Source of the DNA: JAAUUE01 sp943370025 | GTDB lineage: Bacteria; Cyanobacteriota; Cyanobacteriia; Cyanobacteriales; JAAUUE01 | Assembly: GCA_943370025.1 (NCBI GenBank) | Contig: CALRPI020000024.1 | Coordinates: forward strand, 5,657 to 69,656 | Direction of reading: 5' to 3' | DNA length: 64,000 bases | Translations under genes and position numbers: made by a program | Shown here: piece after piece, positions 34,230 through 43,236 of the stretch | How positions within the stretch are numbered: the first letter of the stretch is position 1 | Layout: each line of letters begins with the position of its first letter | Notes under the pieces: generated by a model | Seen by the model: the letters and a program-made list of their open reading frames with translations, nothing else | Databases searched by the model: none | What the model was told of the DNA's origin: nothing

Positions 34230-35117
34230 TTAGATAAATTCCCCCTGAGCCACCATAATCGCTCTACCTCCAACAAAGACTTGAATTACTGATTGATCTT
34301 TACGGGCTTTAAGCAGTAGTAACGAAGGACGACTAATTTCGTAACCCTGCTCTACTTTTAGATTAATTGAAGGCTGGGAAAAATAATCATACTGGACTAA
34401 ATAAGCTGCTAAACAACCATTAGCACTGCCAGTAGCTGGATCTTCAGGAATACCTAGATAATCAGCAAATACTCGCACACATAAATCATTCTCAGGTTCA
34501 TGGGGTTCTGGACAGAAAACTAAAATTGCCTTAGCTCCAATATTTTGAATAATCTCTTGATATTTCTGTTGATTAATTCGACAAGATTTCAGAGCTTGTT
34601 GAGTTTTTAGGGGAACAATAATAAAAGCTATTCCGGTTGATACTGATTGGATTGGAAATCTTTCATCCAAATCATCGACACTAATATTCAGCACCTCTGC
34701 TATTTCCTCAGGCTCGAAGGACTCATAGAAGGCTGGGGGTCTTTGTGCCATCCACAGAAGATCGATCGCCCCTTCTTGATAACTAATATCTACCGGTATT
34801 TGCCCAATTTGCAGATTTAAGCTGATTCGACTGACTGGCTGCTGGATAATTTTCTGCTGAATTACAAATGCCGTACCAATAGTGGGATGACCAGCAAACG
34901 GCAATTCATGTTTTGGGGTAAAGATGCGGACTGGATAGCCATTATTTTCTGGCTGATTATCTAAGATAAAAGTCGTCTCTGAAAAATTGAGTTCTTTAGC
35001 TATGTTCTGCATTTGCTCCGTCGTTAGATCTCGAGCATCAGGAAAAACAGCTAATTGATTGCCCGTGTATTTACTGATAGCGAAAACATCAAGAATATAA
35101 AAAGAGAATGGATACAT
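34230..35117 (-). CDS. PhzF family isomerase/epimerase-like protein
   Basis: A 295-residue protein of the PhzF/DapF fold. FSFYILDVFAISKYTGNQLA is the usual N-terminus; the catalytic Glu is in LNFSETTFIL; FAGHPTIGTA and EDPATGSANGCLAAYL mark the two half-domains. Family members include the phenazine isomerase, but most are uncharacterised and no phenazine gene is nearby. The ATG at 35117 was taken over a TTG four codons earlier. Confidence 0.92.
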   Translation of the reverse strand: MYPFSFYILDVFAISKYTGNQLAVFPDARDLTTEQMQNIAKELNFSETTFILDNQPENNGYPVRIFTPKHELPFAGHPTIGTAFVIQQKIIQQPVSRISLNLQIGQIPVDISYQEGAIDLLWMAQRPPAFYESFEPEEIAEVLNISVDDLDERFPIQSVSTGIAFIIVPLKTQQALKSCRINQQKYQEIIQNIGAKAILVFCPEPHEPENDLCVRVFADYLGIPEDPATGSANGCLAAYLVQYDYFSQPSINLKVEQGYEISRPSLLLLKARKDQSVIQVFVGGRAIMVAQGEFI

Positions 35118-35199
35118 GGTAATAAGCAATAGGGAGATTAGTTTTAGTTAAAAATTGTTTTTAGGAACTTATAACAGCTTACTAATGTATCAGTTCATC

Positions 35200-36543
35200 C
35201 TAGGGTTTTGCTGTGATAATGGTCACTGGATTGAGGGGGGTAAAGCAAGTTGAGTTCCCGATGGGGATAGATCTAGATAGCTGGACTTGAAGCATTTTCA
35301 CTTGCCATTTTTGTTGGAGATACCAAGCTAAACTCTGATGCAGGTGTTCTACTGTAGCGATCGCCAAAACCACTATGCCTCCGGGGTTTAATCGGCAACT
35401 ACAAGCTTCAAGAATAGTTTCCAGACTTCCTTCACTATTTACTGTATAGACACCGATAAAGATACGATCGGGTGAGGGCAGATGACGTAACATATCTGGG
35501 GCATCCCCATGGACAGAAATGACATTTGGTACTTGTAACCGATTGATATTTTGTTCAATCAGGCTAGTGCCCATCGCAGTTTTTTCCAAGGCATAAACTT
35601 GAGCTGTGGGGCAAAGACGGGCAATCTCGATCGCCACTGCCCCATTACCTGCCCCCACATCCCAGACAATCTGTCCCGGTTGCAGAGCTAATTCTCCTAA
35701 AACCAAAGTTCGGACTTCTCTCTTTGTCATTAGATCCGGTCTATGTTCTCCCGGAAAGGAGGCACTATTACTGAAGCTGACAAACTCCTGATCTTCTATT
35801 CCTAATATTGGCAGAGTATCTTTTTGGAGCGGTTGTGCTGTGGATAAACTCCGCAATAAAATCACCACGTTGGATGGCGAAATTTCTATGTTTGTTAGGG
35901 AATCTATGCCCTCTGCGTTTAAGTTAAAGGCTTGGATTTTTTCTTGCTCATCTCCTAAGTTTTCACAGATCCAGATTTGATAGGTATAGGGCAGATCTAG
36001 GGCTAAATAAAGTTGAGCGATCGCCTTTGGTGCCTCTTGACTTTCAGTGAGGACGGCAATTTTTGAGGCTCCGGCTTGGAAGACTGCTTTAATTTGTTCT
36101 AGGGATCGCTCGTAAATACTCAAAATTTGGGCATCTTGCCAAGGTAATTTAAGGCGGTTAAAAGCCAATTGCACAGGAGTAAGATTGGGGTGAAAGGTCA
36201 CCTGTTCCGGGGAAATTTCGGTCAGGAGTAATCTGCCTAAACCAAAAAACAGAGGGTCACCGGAGGCAAGGATCACGATCGCCACGGGTTCAGGAGTGGT
36301 GTAAGGAGCTTCATAGCGGCTACTTTCTGGCTGCATTTGCTCTAGTACTGTCCGGACTTGGCGCAGGGCAACCCGCACATCCCCTAGGATAATTCGCCGC
36401 CCTGTATATTCGGGAAAGTAACTAAGATGACGATCGCTCCCCACCAGCAGGGTAGCCTGAGCAATGATTTCTTGTACCTTCTCGGACAATCCTCCTAAAC
36501 CATCTAAGCCGATACCCACTACATTGATCGGAGTTATAGCCAA
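35200..36543 (-). CDS. cobL: Precorrin-6Y C5,15-methyltransferase (decarboxylating), CbiE-CbiT fusion
   Basis: A 447-residue bifunctional enzyme of corrin-ring synthesis for cobalamin. The N-terminal CbiE methylase starts NVVGIGLDGLGGLS; the C-terminal CbiT domain has the SAM-binding VWDVGAGNGAVAIEIARL. It adds methyl groups at C5 and C15 and decarboxylates the C12 acetate. I set the start at a TTG (36543) because AAGGAGG lies a few bases upstream; a further upstream ATG (36573) would bury this site inside the gene. No cobalamin riboswitch was recognised upstream. Confidence 0.93.
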   Translation of the reverse strand: MAITPINVVGIGLDGLGGLSEKVQEIIAQATLLVGSDRHLSYFPEYTGRRIILGDVRVALRQVRTVLEQMQPESSRYEAPYTTPEPVAIVILASGDPLFFGLGRLLLTEISPEQVTFHPNLTPVQLAFNRLKLPWQDAQILSIYERSLEQIKAVFQAGASKIAVLTESQEAPKAIAQLYLALDLPYTYQIWICENLGDEQEKIQAFNLNAEGIDSLTNIEISPSNVVILLRSLSTAQPLQKDTLPILGIEDQEFVSFSNSASFPGEHRPDLMTKREVRTLVLGELALQPGQIVWDVGAGNGAVAIEIARLCPTAQVYALEKTAMGTSLIEQNINRLQVPNVISVHGDAPDMLRHLPSPDRIFIGVYTVNSEGSLETILEACSCRLNPGGIVVLAIATVEHLHQSLAWYLQQKWQVKMLQVQLSRSIPIGNSTCFTPLNPVTIITAKP

Positions 36544-36663
36544 AGTTAAGTCCTCCTTCCTGATTCTAGTCATGATTTCGGTTAACGTTTCCTTCCCCTG
36601 ATTTTACTTTACCGATCGCCTTAATTTTGTTAGTTGGCACATCACTACATCTATCTCAATTCG

Positions 36664-36754
36664 CTAGCAATTCTCAATAGATTGAAAAGGTTGCACCCTG
36701 TGGGGGTAATCTTTTCAATCCCCTAGAGTTAGCAAATGATCTAGGAATCGCCAT
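36664..36754. repeat. Family D element (reversed), copy 2
   Basis: It carries GCTAGCAATTCTCAATAGAT at one end and CTAGAGTTAGCAAATGATC at the other, matching 43419-43515 in reverse. The centre is a hairpin GATTGAAAAGGTTGC/GTAATCTTTTCAATC that the other copy lacks. It lies in the divergent promoter region between cobL and chlI. Confidence 0.75.
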
Positions 36755-36834
36755 ATCACAAGAAAACTGCAAGAATGTGGCAAAATAGGAAAGGCAACTA
36801 AGCCTTATTTATTATTTTCCATAGGTCAAACAAA

Positions 36835-37881
36835 GTGAGTTCCCCAGTTTCTAGCCCCACAAATAACCGTCGTCAGGTCTTCCCTTTTACCGCCATTGTG
36901 GGGCAGGAAGAAATGAAATTAGCCCTGATTTTGAATGTGATTGACCCCTTTATTGGCGGGGTGATGATCATGGGCGATCGTGGCACCGGGAAATCCACAA
37001 CCATCCGGGCTTTGGCTGATCTGTTGCCAGAAATTGAGGTGATAGCTGGCGACCCCTTCAATAGTTCTCCCGGCGACCCTGACTTAATGAATCCCAGCAA
37101 TCTCAGCGATCGCCCAGTGGTGAAAACAAAAGTTCCCATGATTGACCTACCCTTGGGGGCAACCGAGGATCGGGTGTGTGGGACGATCGATATTGAAAAA
37201 GCCTTAGCTGAAGGAGTGAAAGCCTTTGAGCCGGGATTGCTCGCCAAGGCAAACCGGGGCATTTTGTACGTCGATGAAGTTAATCTCTTAGACGATCACT
37301 TGGTAGACGTATTGTTAGATTCTGCCGCTAGTGGTTGGAACACTGTAGAACGGGAAGGTATTTCCATCCGGCATCCAGCGCGGTTTGTCTTAGTTGGTTC
37401 CGGTAACCCGGAAGAAGGGGAACTGCGCCCCCAATTGCTCGATCGCTTTGGGATGCACGCCGAAATTCGCACGGTCAAGGAGCCAGAACTGCGGGTGCAA
37501 ATTGTCGAACAAAGATCAGCCTTTGATCAAGACCCCAACCCCTTTCTGGTTAAATACCAGCCCGATCAAATCCATCTCCAAGACCAGATCAGCAAGGCTC
37601 AAACTCTCCTGCCCCAAGTGGAATTGGACTACGAACTGCGGGTGAAAATCTCCCAAGTTTGCTCGGAACTAGATGTGGATGGTTTACGGGGAGATATTGT
37701 CACCAACAGAGCCGCTAAAGCCCTCGCTGCCTACGAAGGCAGAACCGAAGTCACGGTAGATGATATCCGCCGGGTAATTGTCCTCTGTCTGCGTCACCGT
37801 CTGCGCAAGGATCCCCTAGAGTCAATCGATTCTGGCTCCAAGGTAGATAAACTTGCCAACCATATCTTCGCCACCAGTTAA
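36835..37881 (+). CDS. chlI: Magnesium chelatase ATPase subunit I
   Basis: A 348-residue AAA+ ATPase which, with ChlD and ChlH, inserts magnesium into protoporphyrin IX for chlorophyll. It has FPFTAIVGQEEMKLALILNV, Walker A GDRGTGKST, GILYVDEVNLLDDHLVDVLL (Walker B) and VGSGNPEEGELRPQLLDRFG (sensor and Arg finger). The start is GTG at 36835, giving the normal length. It is followed by a palindrome likely to end transcription. Confidence 0.97.
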   Translation: MSSPVSSPTNNRRQVFPFTAIVGQEEMKLALILNVIDPFIGGVMIMGDRGTGKSTTIRALADLLPEIEVIAGDPFNSSPGDPDLMNPSNLSDRPVVKTKVPMIDLPLGATEDRVCGTIDIEKALAEGVKAFEPGLLAKANRGILYVDEVNLLDDHLVDVLLDSAASGWNTVEREGISIRHPARFVLVGSGNPEEGELRPQLLDRFGMHAEIRTVKEPELRVQIVEQRSAFDQDPNPFLVKYQPDQIHLQDQISKAQTLLPQVELDYELRVKISQVCSELDVDGLRGDIVTNRAAKALAAYEGRTEVTVDDIRRVIVLCLRHRLRKDPLESIDSGSKVDKLANHIFATS

Positions 37882-37893
37882 TCCCTGTAGCTC

Positions 37894-37918
37894 TTAGGGT
37901 GGGCAATGCCCACCCTAA
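37894..37918. terminator. Family H palindrome TTAGGGTGGGCA/TGCCCACCCTAA
   Basis: A 25-base perfect palindrome 12 bases after the chlI stop, followed by TTTG. The same GGTGGGCAATGCCCACC core occurs at 47369-47390 (inside a gene) and 52891-52910, so it is a dispersed repeat that may serve as terminator here. Confidence 0.6.
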
Positions 37919-37979
37919 TTTGAATCTTCAATACGGGGTGTTTTTATCTCGTAATCACGTTAAAATAGGAACCATAACT

Positions 37980-38068
37980 GGAGAGGTGGCAGAGCACGGT
38001 TGAATGCGACGCACTCGAAATGCGTTAAGGAGGAAACTTCTTCGTGGGTTCAAATCCCACCCTCTCCG
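37980..38068 (+). tRNA. trnS: tRNA-Ser (anticodon CGA)
   Basis: An 89-base class II tRNA. The acceptor stem is GGAGAGG/CCTCTCC with discriminator G; the anticodon loop CTCGAAA gives CGA; the long variable arm is AAGGAGGAAACTTCTT; the T arm is GTGGGTTCAAATCCCAC. CCA is not encoded. Confidence 0.95.
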
Positions 38069-38104
38069 TTTTTTCAAATCCTTTGTGATTATGGGTTACA
38101 TGCT

Positions 38105-38205
38105 GATCCCCCTAGCCCCCGCGCTAACGCGCCGCTACGCCAGAAAAAAGGTGGGGAAAAGAATTTTCTTGAAGTCCCCCTTTTTAAGGGGGATTTAGGG
38201 GGATC
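38105..38205. repeat. Family F repeat, copy 3
   Basis: Starts GATCCCCCTAGCCCCCGCGC, ends GATTTAGGGGGATC, and contains CCCCCTTTTTAAGGGGG. It fills the space between tRNA-Ser and the stop codon of the following minus-strand permease gene. Confidence 0.85.
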
Positions 38206-38222
38206 AAAGTTTAATATTGAAA

Positions 38223-39245
38223 CTACTTGAATCCCCTCGCCAATAACACGATCAAAACCAAAGTGCCTTGAATTACTCCAGCTAGGGATGATTCCAGATT
38301 TAGGTCTAGGGGTAATTGCAGACTGCCCACATTTAAGGCACTGAAAAATAGCGCCACGGGGAAAATCGCCCAGATACTATTGCCCACTAGCATGACAATT
38401 AATAAGCCAATAAAGCCTAAACCACTGGAAATATTAGGAATCAGGCGGTGAAAGACTCCCAACACCTGTACTGCTCCCGTCAGTCCAGCTAAACCACCAC
38501 AGAGGGCAAAGGCACTTAGGAGTTTTTCAGCGGCAGGAATCCCTAAAACAAAGGCAGCCCGGAGGTTTTGCCCCACTGCCCGGAGTTGCAAGCCAAAATA
38601 GGTTCCCCGCATCACGACTAGGGTGATCACTAATCCTAAAATTCCTAATCCCAATGCTACAGGGCTAAGTTCCGTCTTGCCCCAAGTCGGCAACCAGAGA
38701 GTTTCGGGAAATAGCTCTGTGCCACTCATGGAAGCTACACCCGATCGCTTCCAAGGACCAAAGATTAAATACAAAGCTAAACCCTGAGCAATAAAGTTCA
38801 GCCCCAGTCCCGCAAAGATTTCATTGACCTTGCCAAAAACATTCAACACCCCCGCAAATAGCCCCCAAGCCATCCCGCCAGCAATCCCAGCAAGTAGTCC
38901 TAAAACCAAGACTATGGGAGCGGGGAGGATATCTTGAAATATCCTCAATGCCAAAGTTGCGGTAATTCCGCCTAGGGTGATTTGCCCTTCGATACCGAGG
39001 TTATAAATTCCTGCAGTAAAGGCAAAAACTAAACCACTGGAAACCAAGAGCAGAGAGGCAAGGGTTGTGAAAACCCTCGCCGTTTGGTCAACTGTACCAA
39101 AGGCTCCAGTAAATAAGCTCATGGCAACTTGAGGCGGCGAACCGCCAACGATCGCAATCAACAGGGCCGCGATCGCTCCGGCAACTCCAAAGGGCAGGAT
39201 AAATAAGGCAATCTGCTGGAAACTGAGTTTAGGTAACGTGGTCAT
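38223..39245 (-). CDS. ABC transporter permease, simple sugar/nucleoside type
   Basis: A 340-residue permease of the BPD_transp_2 class with about nine to ten hydrophobic segments and the signature YNLGIEGQITLGGITA. Relatives import nucleosides or simple sugars with a BMP-type binding protein; partners are not in the window. The start at ATG 39245 (MTTLPKLSFQ) was chosen because the frame upstream, as far as 39326, runs through a family F repeat and reads non-conserved NFDPPSPPLKRG. prmA ends 32 bases upstream. Confidence 0.9.
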   Translation of the reverse strand: MTTLPKLSFQQIALFILPFGVAGAIAALLIAIVGGSPPQVAMSLFTGAFGTVDQTARVFTTLASLLLVSSGLVFAFTAGIYNLGIEGQITLGGITATLALRIFQDILPAPIVLVLGLLAGIAGGMAWGLFAGVLNVFGKVNEIFAGLGLNFIAQGLALYLIFGPWKRSGVASMSGTELFPETLWLPTWGKTELSPVALGLGILGLVITLVVMRGTYFGLQLRAVGQNLRAAFVLGIPAAEKLLSAFALCGGLAGLTGAVQVLGVFHRLIPNISSGLGFIGLLIVMLVGNSIWAIFPVALFFSALNVGSLQLPLDLNLESSLAGVIQGTLVLIVLLARGFK

Positions 39246-39260
39246 AGGTAGGGACTTTGA

Positions 39261-39299
39261 GAAGATTTCCCCCCTTTTTAAGGGGGGGCTAGGGGGATC
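39261..39299. repeat. Family F repeat, short copy overlapping the prmA 3' end
   Basis: CCCCCCTTTTTAAGGGGGGG followed by CTAGGGGGATC. It contributes the last codons (SIPLAPP) and the TAA stop of prmA. Confidence 0.75.
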
Positions 39300-40375
39300 G
39301 AAGTTTGAAATGCAAGGGCAACCCACTGGTCTTGGTATAGGCGATCGAGCAATTTGAATCCGGCATCTTGACAGGCAATGATCACGTCTTCCTCTTGATC
39401 TTTGGTGAAGCCAGTAGTAATTAAAATTCCTTGATTACTATGCTGATTATGATCCTGATCAGGATTATTTTCAGGATTATCTTGCTGCAAAACTTGATAA
39501 TAATCTGTAGCCAAAGCTATATGAATCCGGGCAAAAATATTAGCCATCACTAGATGAAATTTTCCTTGATGATCTGGCAGATGATCAAGTTGATTATTCC
39601 CTTGATTGTTCATAGTCGGGATTTGCAGAAAATTGTGGCTACCAGAATCAGCAATCTCGCCACCCAACCAATGCCCTAAACTATTGCCCCTACCTAGACT
39701 GCCTGCTTGGGCGATCGCTTGGTTGGAGACTTGGTTGAGATCGATCGCTGCTTGGGTGGCTTGGACGGCGATCGGGTCATTATCTAGTGCCAGCACTGTT
39801 GCCCCCAGTTTTGCGATCGCCACACTGAGAATCCCAGAGCCAGAACCCAGATCAAGGGCGTGCATTCCCGGCAGCACATAGCTCTCCAGCATTTGTAAAC
39901 TCAACATGGTGGCTGGATGCAGCCCACTGCCAAAAGCCAAACTAGGCTGAATAATCAACGGAATTCGAGTCTGATCTGCTCCGAGATCAGAGCCAACAGA
40001 TAAAATCAGAAACTGCTCGCCAACTGGTTGATAGATATCGTCAACGACTATTAGTTTTTCCTCAACGATCACTACTTGCATTTCTGTGGTTAATCCAGTC
40101 CGATACAGAGGGGCAAGCAGTTGCTCTAGATGATCTAACCTTGTCCGGCTCCTGCCATCTTCAGGCAAGTAGAGTAGGATCGTAAATTCCCAAACAGCAG
40201 ATTCCTGAAATTCTTTATTTATCAGGTCTGAGCCTAGGGATTCTGAATCTAGAGATGCTAGACCTAGATAATTAGTGACTTGCAAATCTTCAGGATTGAG
40301 CACTCCCACCAAGAGAGTTCGCACCCAATCGATCGCCTCATGGGTCGTATCAAGGCGTACTTCTAGCCATGACAT
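39278..40375 (-). CDS. prmA: Ribosomal protein L11 methyltransferase
   Basis: A 365-residue SAM-dependent methyltransferase that trimethylates ribosomal protein L11. The SAM site reads ALDLGSGSGILSVAIAKLGA and the substrate loop MANIFARIHIAL. It is about 60 residues longer than usual. The extra length comes from two Asn/Gln/Asp-rich inserts (NNQGNNQLDHLPDHQG and QQDNPENNPDQDHNQHSNQG) flanking the substrate loop. The C-terminal end is encoded by a family F repeat. The start MSWLEVRLDTTHEA is conserved. Confidence 0.93.
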   Translation of the reverse strand: MSWLEVRLDTTHEAIDWVRTLLVGVLNPEDLQVTNYLGLASLDSESLGSDLINKEFQESAVWEFTILLYLPEDGRSRTRLDHLEQLLAPLYRTGLTTEMQVVIVEEKLIVVDDIYQPVGEQFLILSVGSDLGADQTRIPLIIQPSLAFGSGLHPATMLSLQMLESYVLPGMHALDLGSGSGILSVAIAKLGATVLALDNDPIAVQATQAAIDLNQVSNQAIAQAGSLGRGNSLGHWLGGEIADSGSHNFLQIPTMNNQGNNQLDHLPDHQGKFHLVMANIFARIHIALATDYYQVLQQDNPENNPDQDHNQHSNQGILITTGFTKDQEEDVIIACQDAGFKLLDRLYQDQWVALAFQTSIPLAPP

Positions 40376-40387
40376 GTATATTAACTC

Positions 40388-40552
40388 CTAGAAAAGAGTA
40401 TAAATAAAGGGAGCGATCGCCGATGCTTGACTGAGAATAATTAAAGCTCCCAGCATGACCAAAGTAATCACTAGAGGCAATAACCAATACTTCTTCCGCT
40501 CCTTAAGAAATGCCCAAATATCTTTAATGAAATCAATAGTCGCCTCAAACAT
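40388..40552 (-). CDS. DUF5989/SxtK-like small membrane protein
   Basis: A 54-residue protein: a charged amphipathic start MFEATIDFIKDIWAFLKERK followed by one membrane helix (YWLLPLVITLVMLGALIILS). A start at 40606 would add 18 unlikely residues. This small protein is regularly found next to a SxtJ-type membrane protein and a NodU-type carbamoyltransferase, as here. Function unknown; it may help anchor or couple the complex. Confidence 0.8.
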   Translation of the reverse strand: MFEATIDFIKDIWAFLKERKKYWLLPLVITLVMLGALIILSQASAIAPFIYTLF

Positions 40553-40628
40553 GATGTACCTCGAATATATTTTTGTAATAGGAAAGTAGTATGCTTTGCA
40601 CACCACTTTCCTGTTTATTAATAAGGAA

Positions 40629-41045
40629 TTAAAATGGTCTTTCTAAGCTTTCCTTCGTTCTTAACTTGCTAGGTATTCGGTAACTATTATCTGGCTTTTG
40701 GTTGTTTCTTTGTAGCTCCCGGCGCATCGGATCATTCCCCAACAGGCGCATCACCACTCCCATGGGCAGCATCATCACATAGAACACGACACCCAGCACA
40801 ATCCGGGTCTCCACCCATCCCAAAGCCAAGCCAAAGCGCATCCAGACTTGATAAACAGGGTTGAGAAAATTTGGAGCAACCAAGGCAAAGGCAACGAAGA
40901 AAACAGCGATCGCCCAAACCCATGCCGGGGATTCATGTTTTCTAAAGAAGGGAATAATCACCCCAAACACCAAGGCAATAAACCCCGCCATCATTAACCC
41001 AAAATTTCGTAATCCCTGCCGATCTAATTTCGGTATTTCATGCAT
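40629..41045 (-). CDS. SxtJ family membrane protein
   Basis: A 138-residue protein with three or four hydrophobic helices (FGLMMAGFIALVFGVIIPFF; WVWAIAVFFVAFALVAP; ETRIVLGVVFYVMMLPMG). It starts MHEIPKLDRQGLRNFG and ends in a polar tail. SxtJ-type proteins always accompany carbamoyltransferases such as SxtI; their molecular role is not known to me. The gene follows the carbamoyltransferase in the same direction, with a hairpin in between. Confidence 0.82.
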   Translation of the reverse strand: MHEIPKLDRQGLRNFGLMMAGFIALVFGVIIPFFRKHESPAWVWAIAVFFVAFALVAPNFLNPVYQVWMRFGLALGWVETRIVLGVVFYVMMLPMGVVMRLLGNDPMRRELQRNNQKPDNSYRIPSKLRTKESLERPF

Positions 41046-41092
41046 AAATTTACTAAATATACTAAGCGCATTTCTAATGAAAGAATGGAGGT

Positions 41093-41123
41093 AAATAAAA
41101 AATGGCTACGCCATTTTTTATTT
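41093..41123. terminator. Hairpin between the carbamoyltransferase and SxtJ-like genes
   Basis: AAATAAAAAATGGC, loop TAC, GCCATTTTTTATTT: 14 paired bases. In the minus direction it stands between two genes of a likely operon, so it may reduce read-through (attenuation) rather than end transcription. It resembles the hairpin of the family E elements. Confidence 0.55.
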
Positions 41124-41130
41124 AAAATAA

Positions 41131-42969
41131 TTAATCCAATCCAAACTCCTGCTGCCAAGATTCATCTTTCTCGATCGCTGGCTGATCGGATTTTGCCAAA
41201 ATGAAGTTTTCTAAGACTAGATAATCCATTTCCGTCCGCATAAAGCAACGGTAGGCATCTTCAGGAGTGCAGACGATCGGCTCTCCTCGGACATTGAACG
41301 AGGTATTGACCAATAGCCCATAACCAGTTTCCGCCTCAAAATGTTTGATTAAATCATAATAGCGGGGATTAGTTTCTTTATGGACGGTTTGAATCCGGGC
41401 AGAATAATCCACATGAGTTACCGAAGGAATCTTGGAGCGGGGAACCTTTAGTTTTTCAATGCCAAATAGTTGCTGCTCGGCTGCTGTCATTGGAGTCCTA
41501 AGCTCTTCTTGCACTGGAGCCACCAACAGCATATAGGGGCTGTCACAATTGAGTTCAAAGTAATCATTTACTCTCTCGGCTAGGACAGAAGGAGCAAAGG
41601 GACGGAAAGATTCTCGGTATTTAATCTTCAGGTTCATGATCGATTGCATCTTGCGGCTGCGGGGATCGCCAATTATCGATCGCCCCCCCAACGCCCTTGG
41701 ACCAAACTCCATCCGCCCCTGACACCAGCCCACCACATTCTCTGCTGCCAAAATTTTCGCCAACTGAGGCATCAACTCCTTGTCATCTAGCCTTTGATAC
41801 TGTGCCCCCACCTGATCCAAGTGTTGCTGAATTTCCTCCGGATCAAATTTTGGACCTAGATAGGATCCCTGCATACTATCCTTGGCTTGCGGCTGCCGAG
41901 GTTGGTCATGGTATTGATACCATGTTGCCAAAGCTGCTCCCAAGGCTCCCCCAGCATCTCCTGCCGCTGGCTGAATCCAGATATCTTTGAAAATGCCCGA
42001 TCGCACTAACTTTCCATTCGCCACACAATTCAGCGCCACGCCCCCAGCCATGCACAGATAATCCACCTCAAATTCTTCCTGCACGGTTCTCGCCAGACGC
42101 AACACAACTTCTTCAGTAACTTCCTGAATCGAAGCTGCAATATCCATTTCCCGTTGGGTTAATTGCCCTTCCGGTTTGCGTGGTGGGCCACCAAAGAGGC
42201 GATCGAACTTTTTATTAGTCATGGTTAACCCAGTGGCGTAGTTGAAGTATTCCATGTTCAGCCGGAAAGTTCCATCGGGCTTGAGGTCGATCAGGTTTTT
42301 ATAAATCAGATCCGTATATTTTGGTTCGCCGTAGGGAGCCAAACCCATCAACTTATACTCCCCAGAGTTGACCTTGAACCCGGTGTAGTAGGTGAAAGCC
42401 GAGTAGAGCAAACCCAGAGAGTGGGGAAAGTCGATTTCCCACTGGGGTGTCAGCTTATTTCCTTCCCCTAGCCACACAGAGGTTGTCGCCCACTCACCCA
42501 CACCATCCAGACAGAGGACGGCGGCTTTGGCAAAGGGACTAGGAAAGAAAGCACTAGCAGCATGGGATTGATGATGTTCGGTAAATAATAGCTGGGGAAC
42601 TTCGGTTCTCTTACACCCGGCTAGTTTTGCCAACTCTCGCTTCAGTTCGGTTTTTAGATAAAGTTTTTCCTTTAACCAGATAGGCATGGCGGCAAGGAAC
42701 GATCGAAACCCACGGGGAGTATAAGCCAGATAGGTTTCTAGCAGCCGTTCAAATTTAACTAGAGGTTTATCATAAAAAACTACCTGATCTATTTCTAGAA
42801 GATTACAGGCAGCGGCTTGTAGGCAATAATTAACAGCATTAACCGGGAATCTGGCATCATGTTTTTTTCTGGTAAATCGTTCTTCCTGAGCCGCTGCAAT
42901 AATTTTGCCATCCACAACTAAAGCGGCAGCACTATCGTGGTAATACGCAGAAATTCCTAAGATTTTCAT
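41131..42969 (-). CDS. Carbamoyltransferase, NodU/TobZ/SxtI family
   Basis: A 612-residue O-carbamoyltransferase which makes carbamoyl adenylate from carbamoyl phosphate and ATP and passes it to a hydroxyl of a small molecule or sugar. The N-terminal domain starts MKILGISAYYHDSAAALVVD and has TEHHQSHAASAFFPSPFAKA; the C-terminal part has GRMEFGPRALGGRSIIGDPR and LLVNTSFNVRGEPIVCTPED. With the next two genes it forms the same order as sxtI-sxtJ-sxtK, but no other saxitoxin gene is present, so a general carbamoylation of a glycan is more likely. An SGNH hydrolase gene diverges upstream. Confidence 0.95.
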   Translation of the reverse strand: MKILGISAYYHDSAAALVVDGKIIAAAQEERFTRKKHDARFPVNAVNYCLQAAACNLLEIDQVVFYDKPLVKFERLLETYLAYTPRGFRSFLAAMPIWLKEKLYLKTELKRELAKLAGCKRTEVPQLLFTEHHQSHAASAFFPSPFAKAAVLCLDGVGEWATTSVWLGEGNKLTPQWEIDFPHSLGLLYSAFTYYTGFKVNSGEYKLMGLAPYGEPKYTDLIYKNLIDLKPDGTFRLNMEYFNYATGLTMTNKKFDRLFGGPPRKPEGQLTQREMDIAASIQEVTEEVVLRLARTVQEEFEVDYLCMAGGVALNCVANGKLVRSGIFKDIWIQPAAGDAGGALGAALATWYQYHDQPRQPQAKDSMQGSYLGPKFDPEEIQQHLDQVGAQYQRLDDKELMPQLAKILAAENVVGWCQGRMEFGPRALGGRSIIGDPRSRKMQSIMNLKIKYRESFRPFAPSVLAERVNDYFELNCDSPYMLLVAPVQEELRTPMTAAEQQLFGIEKLKVPRSKIPSVTHVDYSARIQTVHKETNPRYYDLIKHFEAETGYGLLVNTSFNVRGEPIVCTPEDAYRCFMRTEMDYLVLENFILAKSDQPAIEKDESWQQEFGLD

Positions 42970-43012
42970 TAATTCTTCTCCTCAATACTCTCTGCAATTC
43001 AGTTGTATCTAG

Positions 43013-43090
43013 TAGTGCCAAAGAAGTAAGGATTTCCCCCGCGCTGCGGGGGAAATCCTTACCCCCAATATCCTTAAATTTTTAGGACTA
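43013..43090. repeat. Family G element with flanking inverted ends
   Basis: TAGTGCCAAAGAAGTAAGG and, inverted, CCTTAAATTTTTAGGACTA bound the palindrome TAAGGATTTCCCCCGCGC. The palindrome matches 18454-18490 except for compensated changes at both arm ends. Confidence 0.75.
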
Positions 43091-43236
43091 CCGTATCTAT
43101 CTAAGTATTTATTTAAAATCAGGATATCCATCATAGACTATTATTTCAAACCATATCAAGATATATAGTAATTCTCAGCAATTCTAAATGGGGGTTGTGA
43201 TGAACTTCGGCGAAGCTCAGCCATCGTGAATCCTTA

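Noticed and set aside
40388..42969. Saxitoxin biosynthesis cluster
   Set aside because: Only the general carbamoyltransferase trio is present; no polyketide synthase, amidinotransferase or other sxt gene is in the window.
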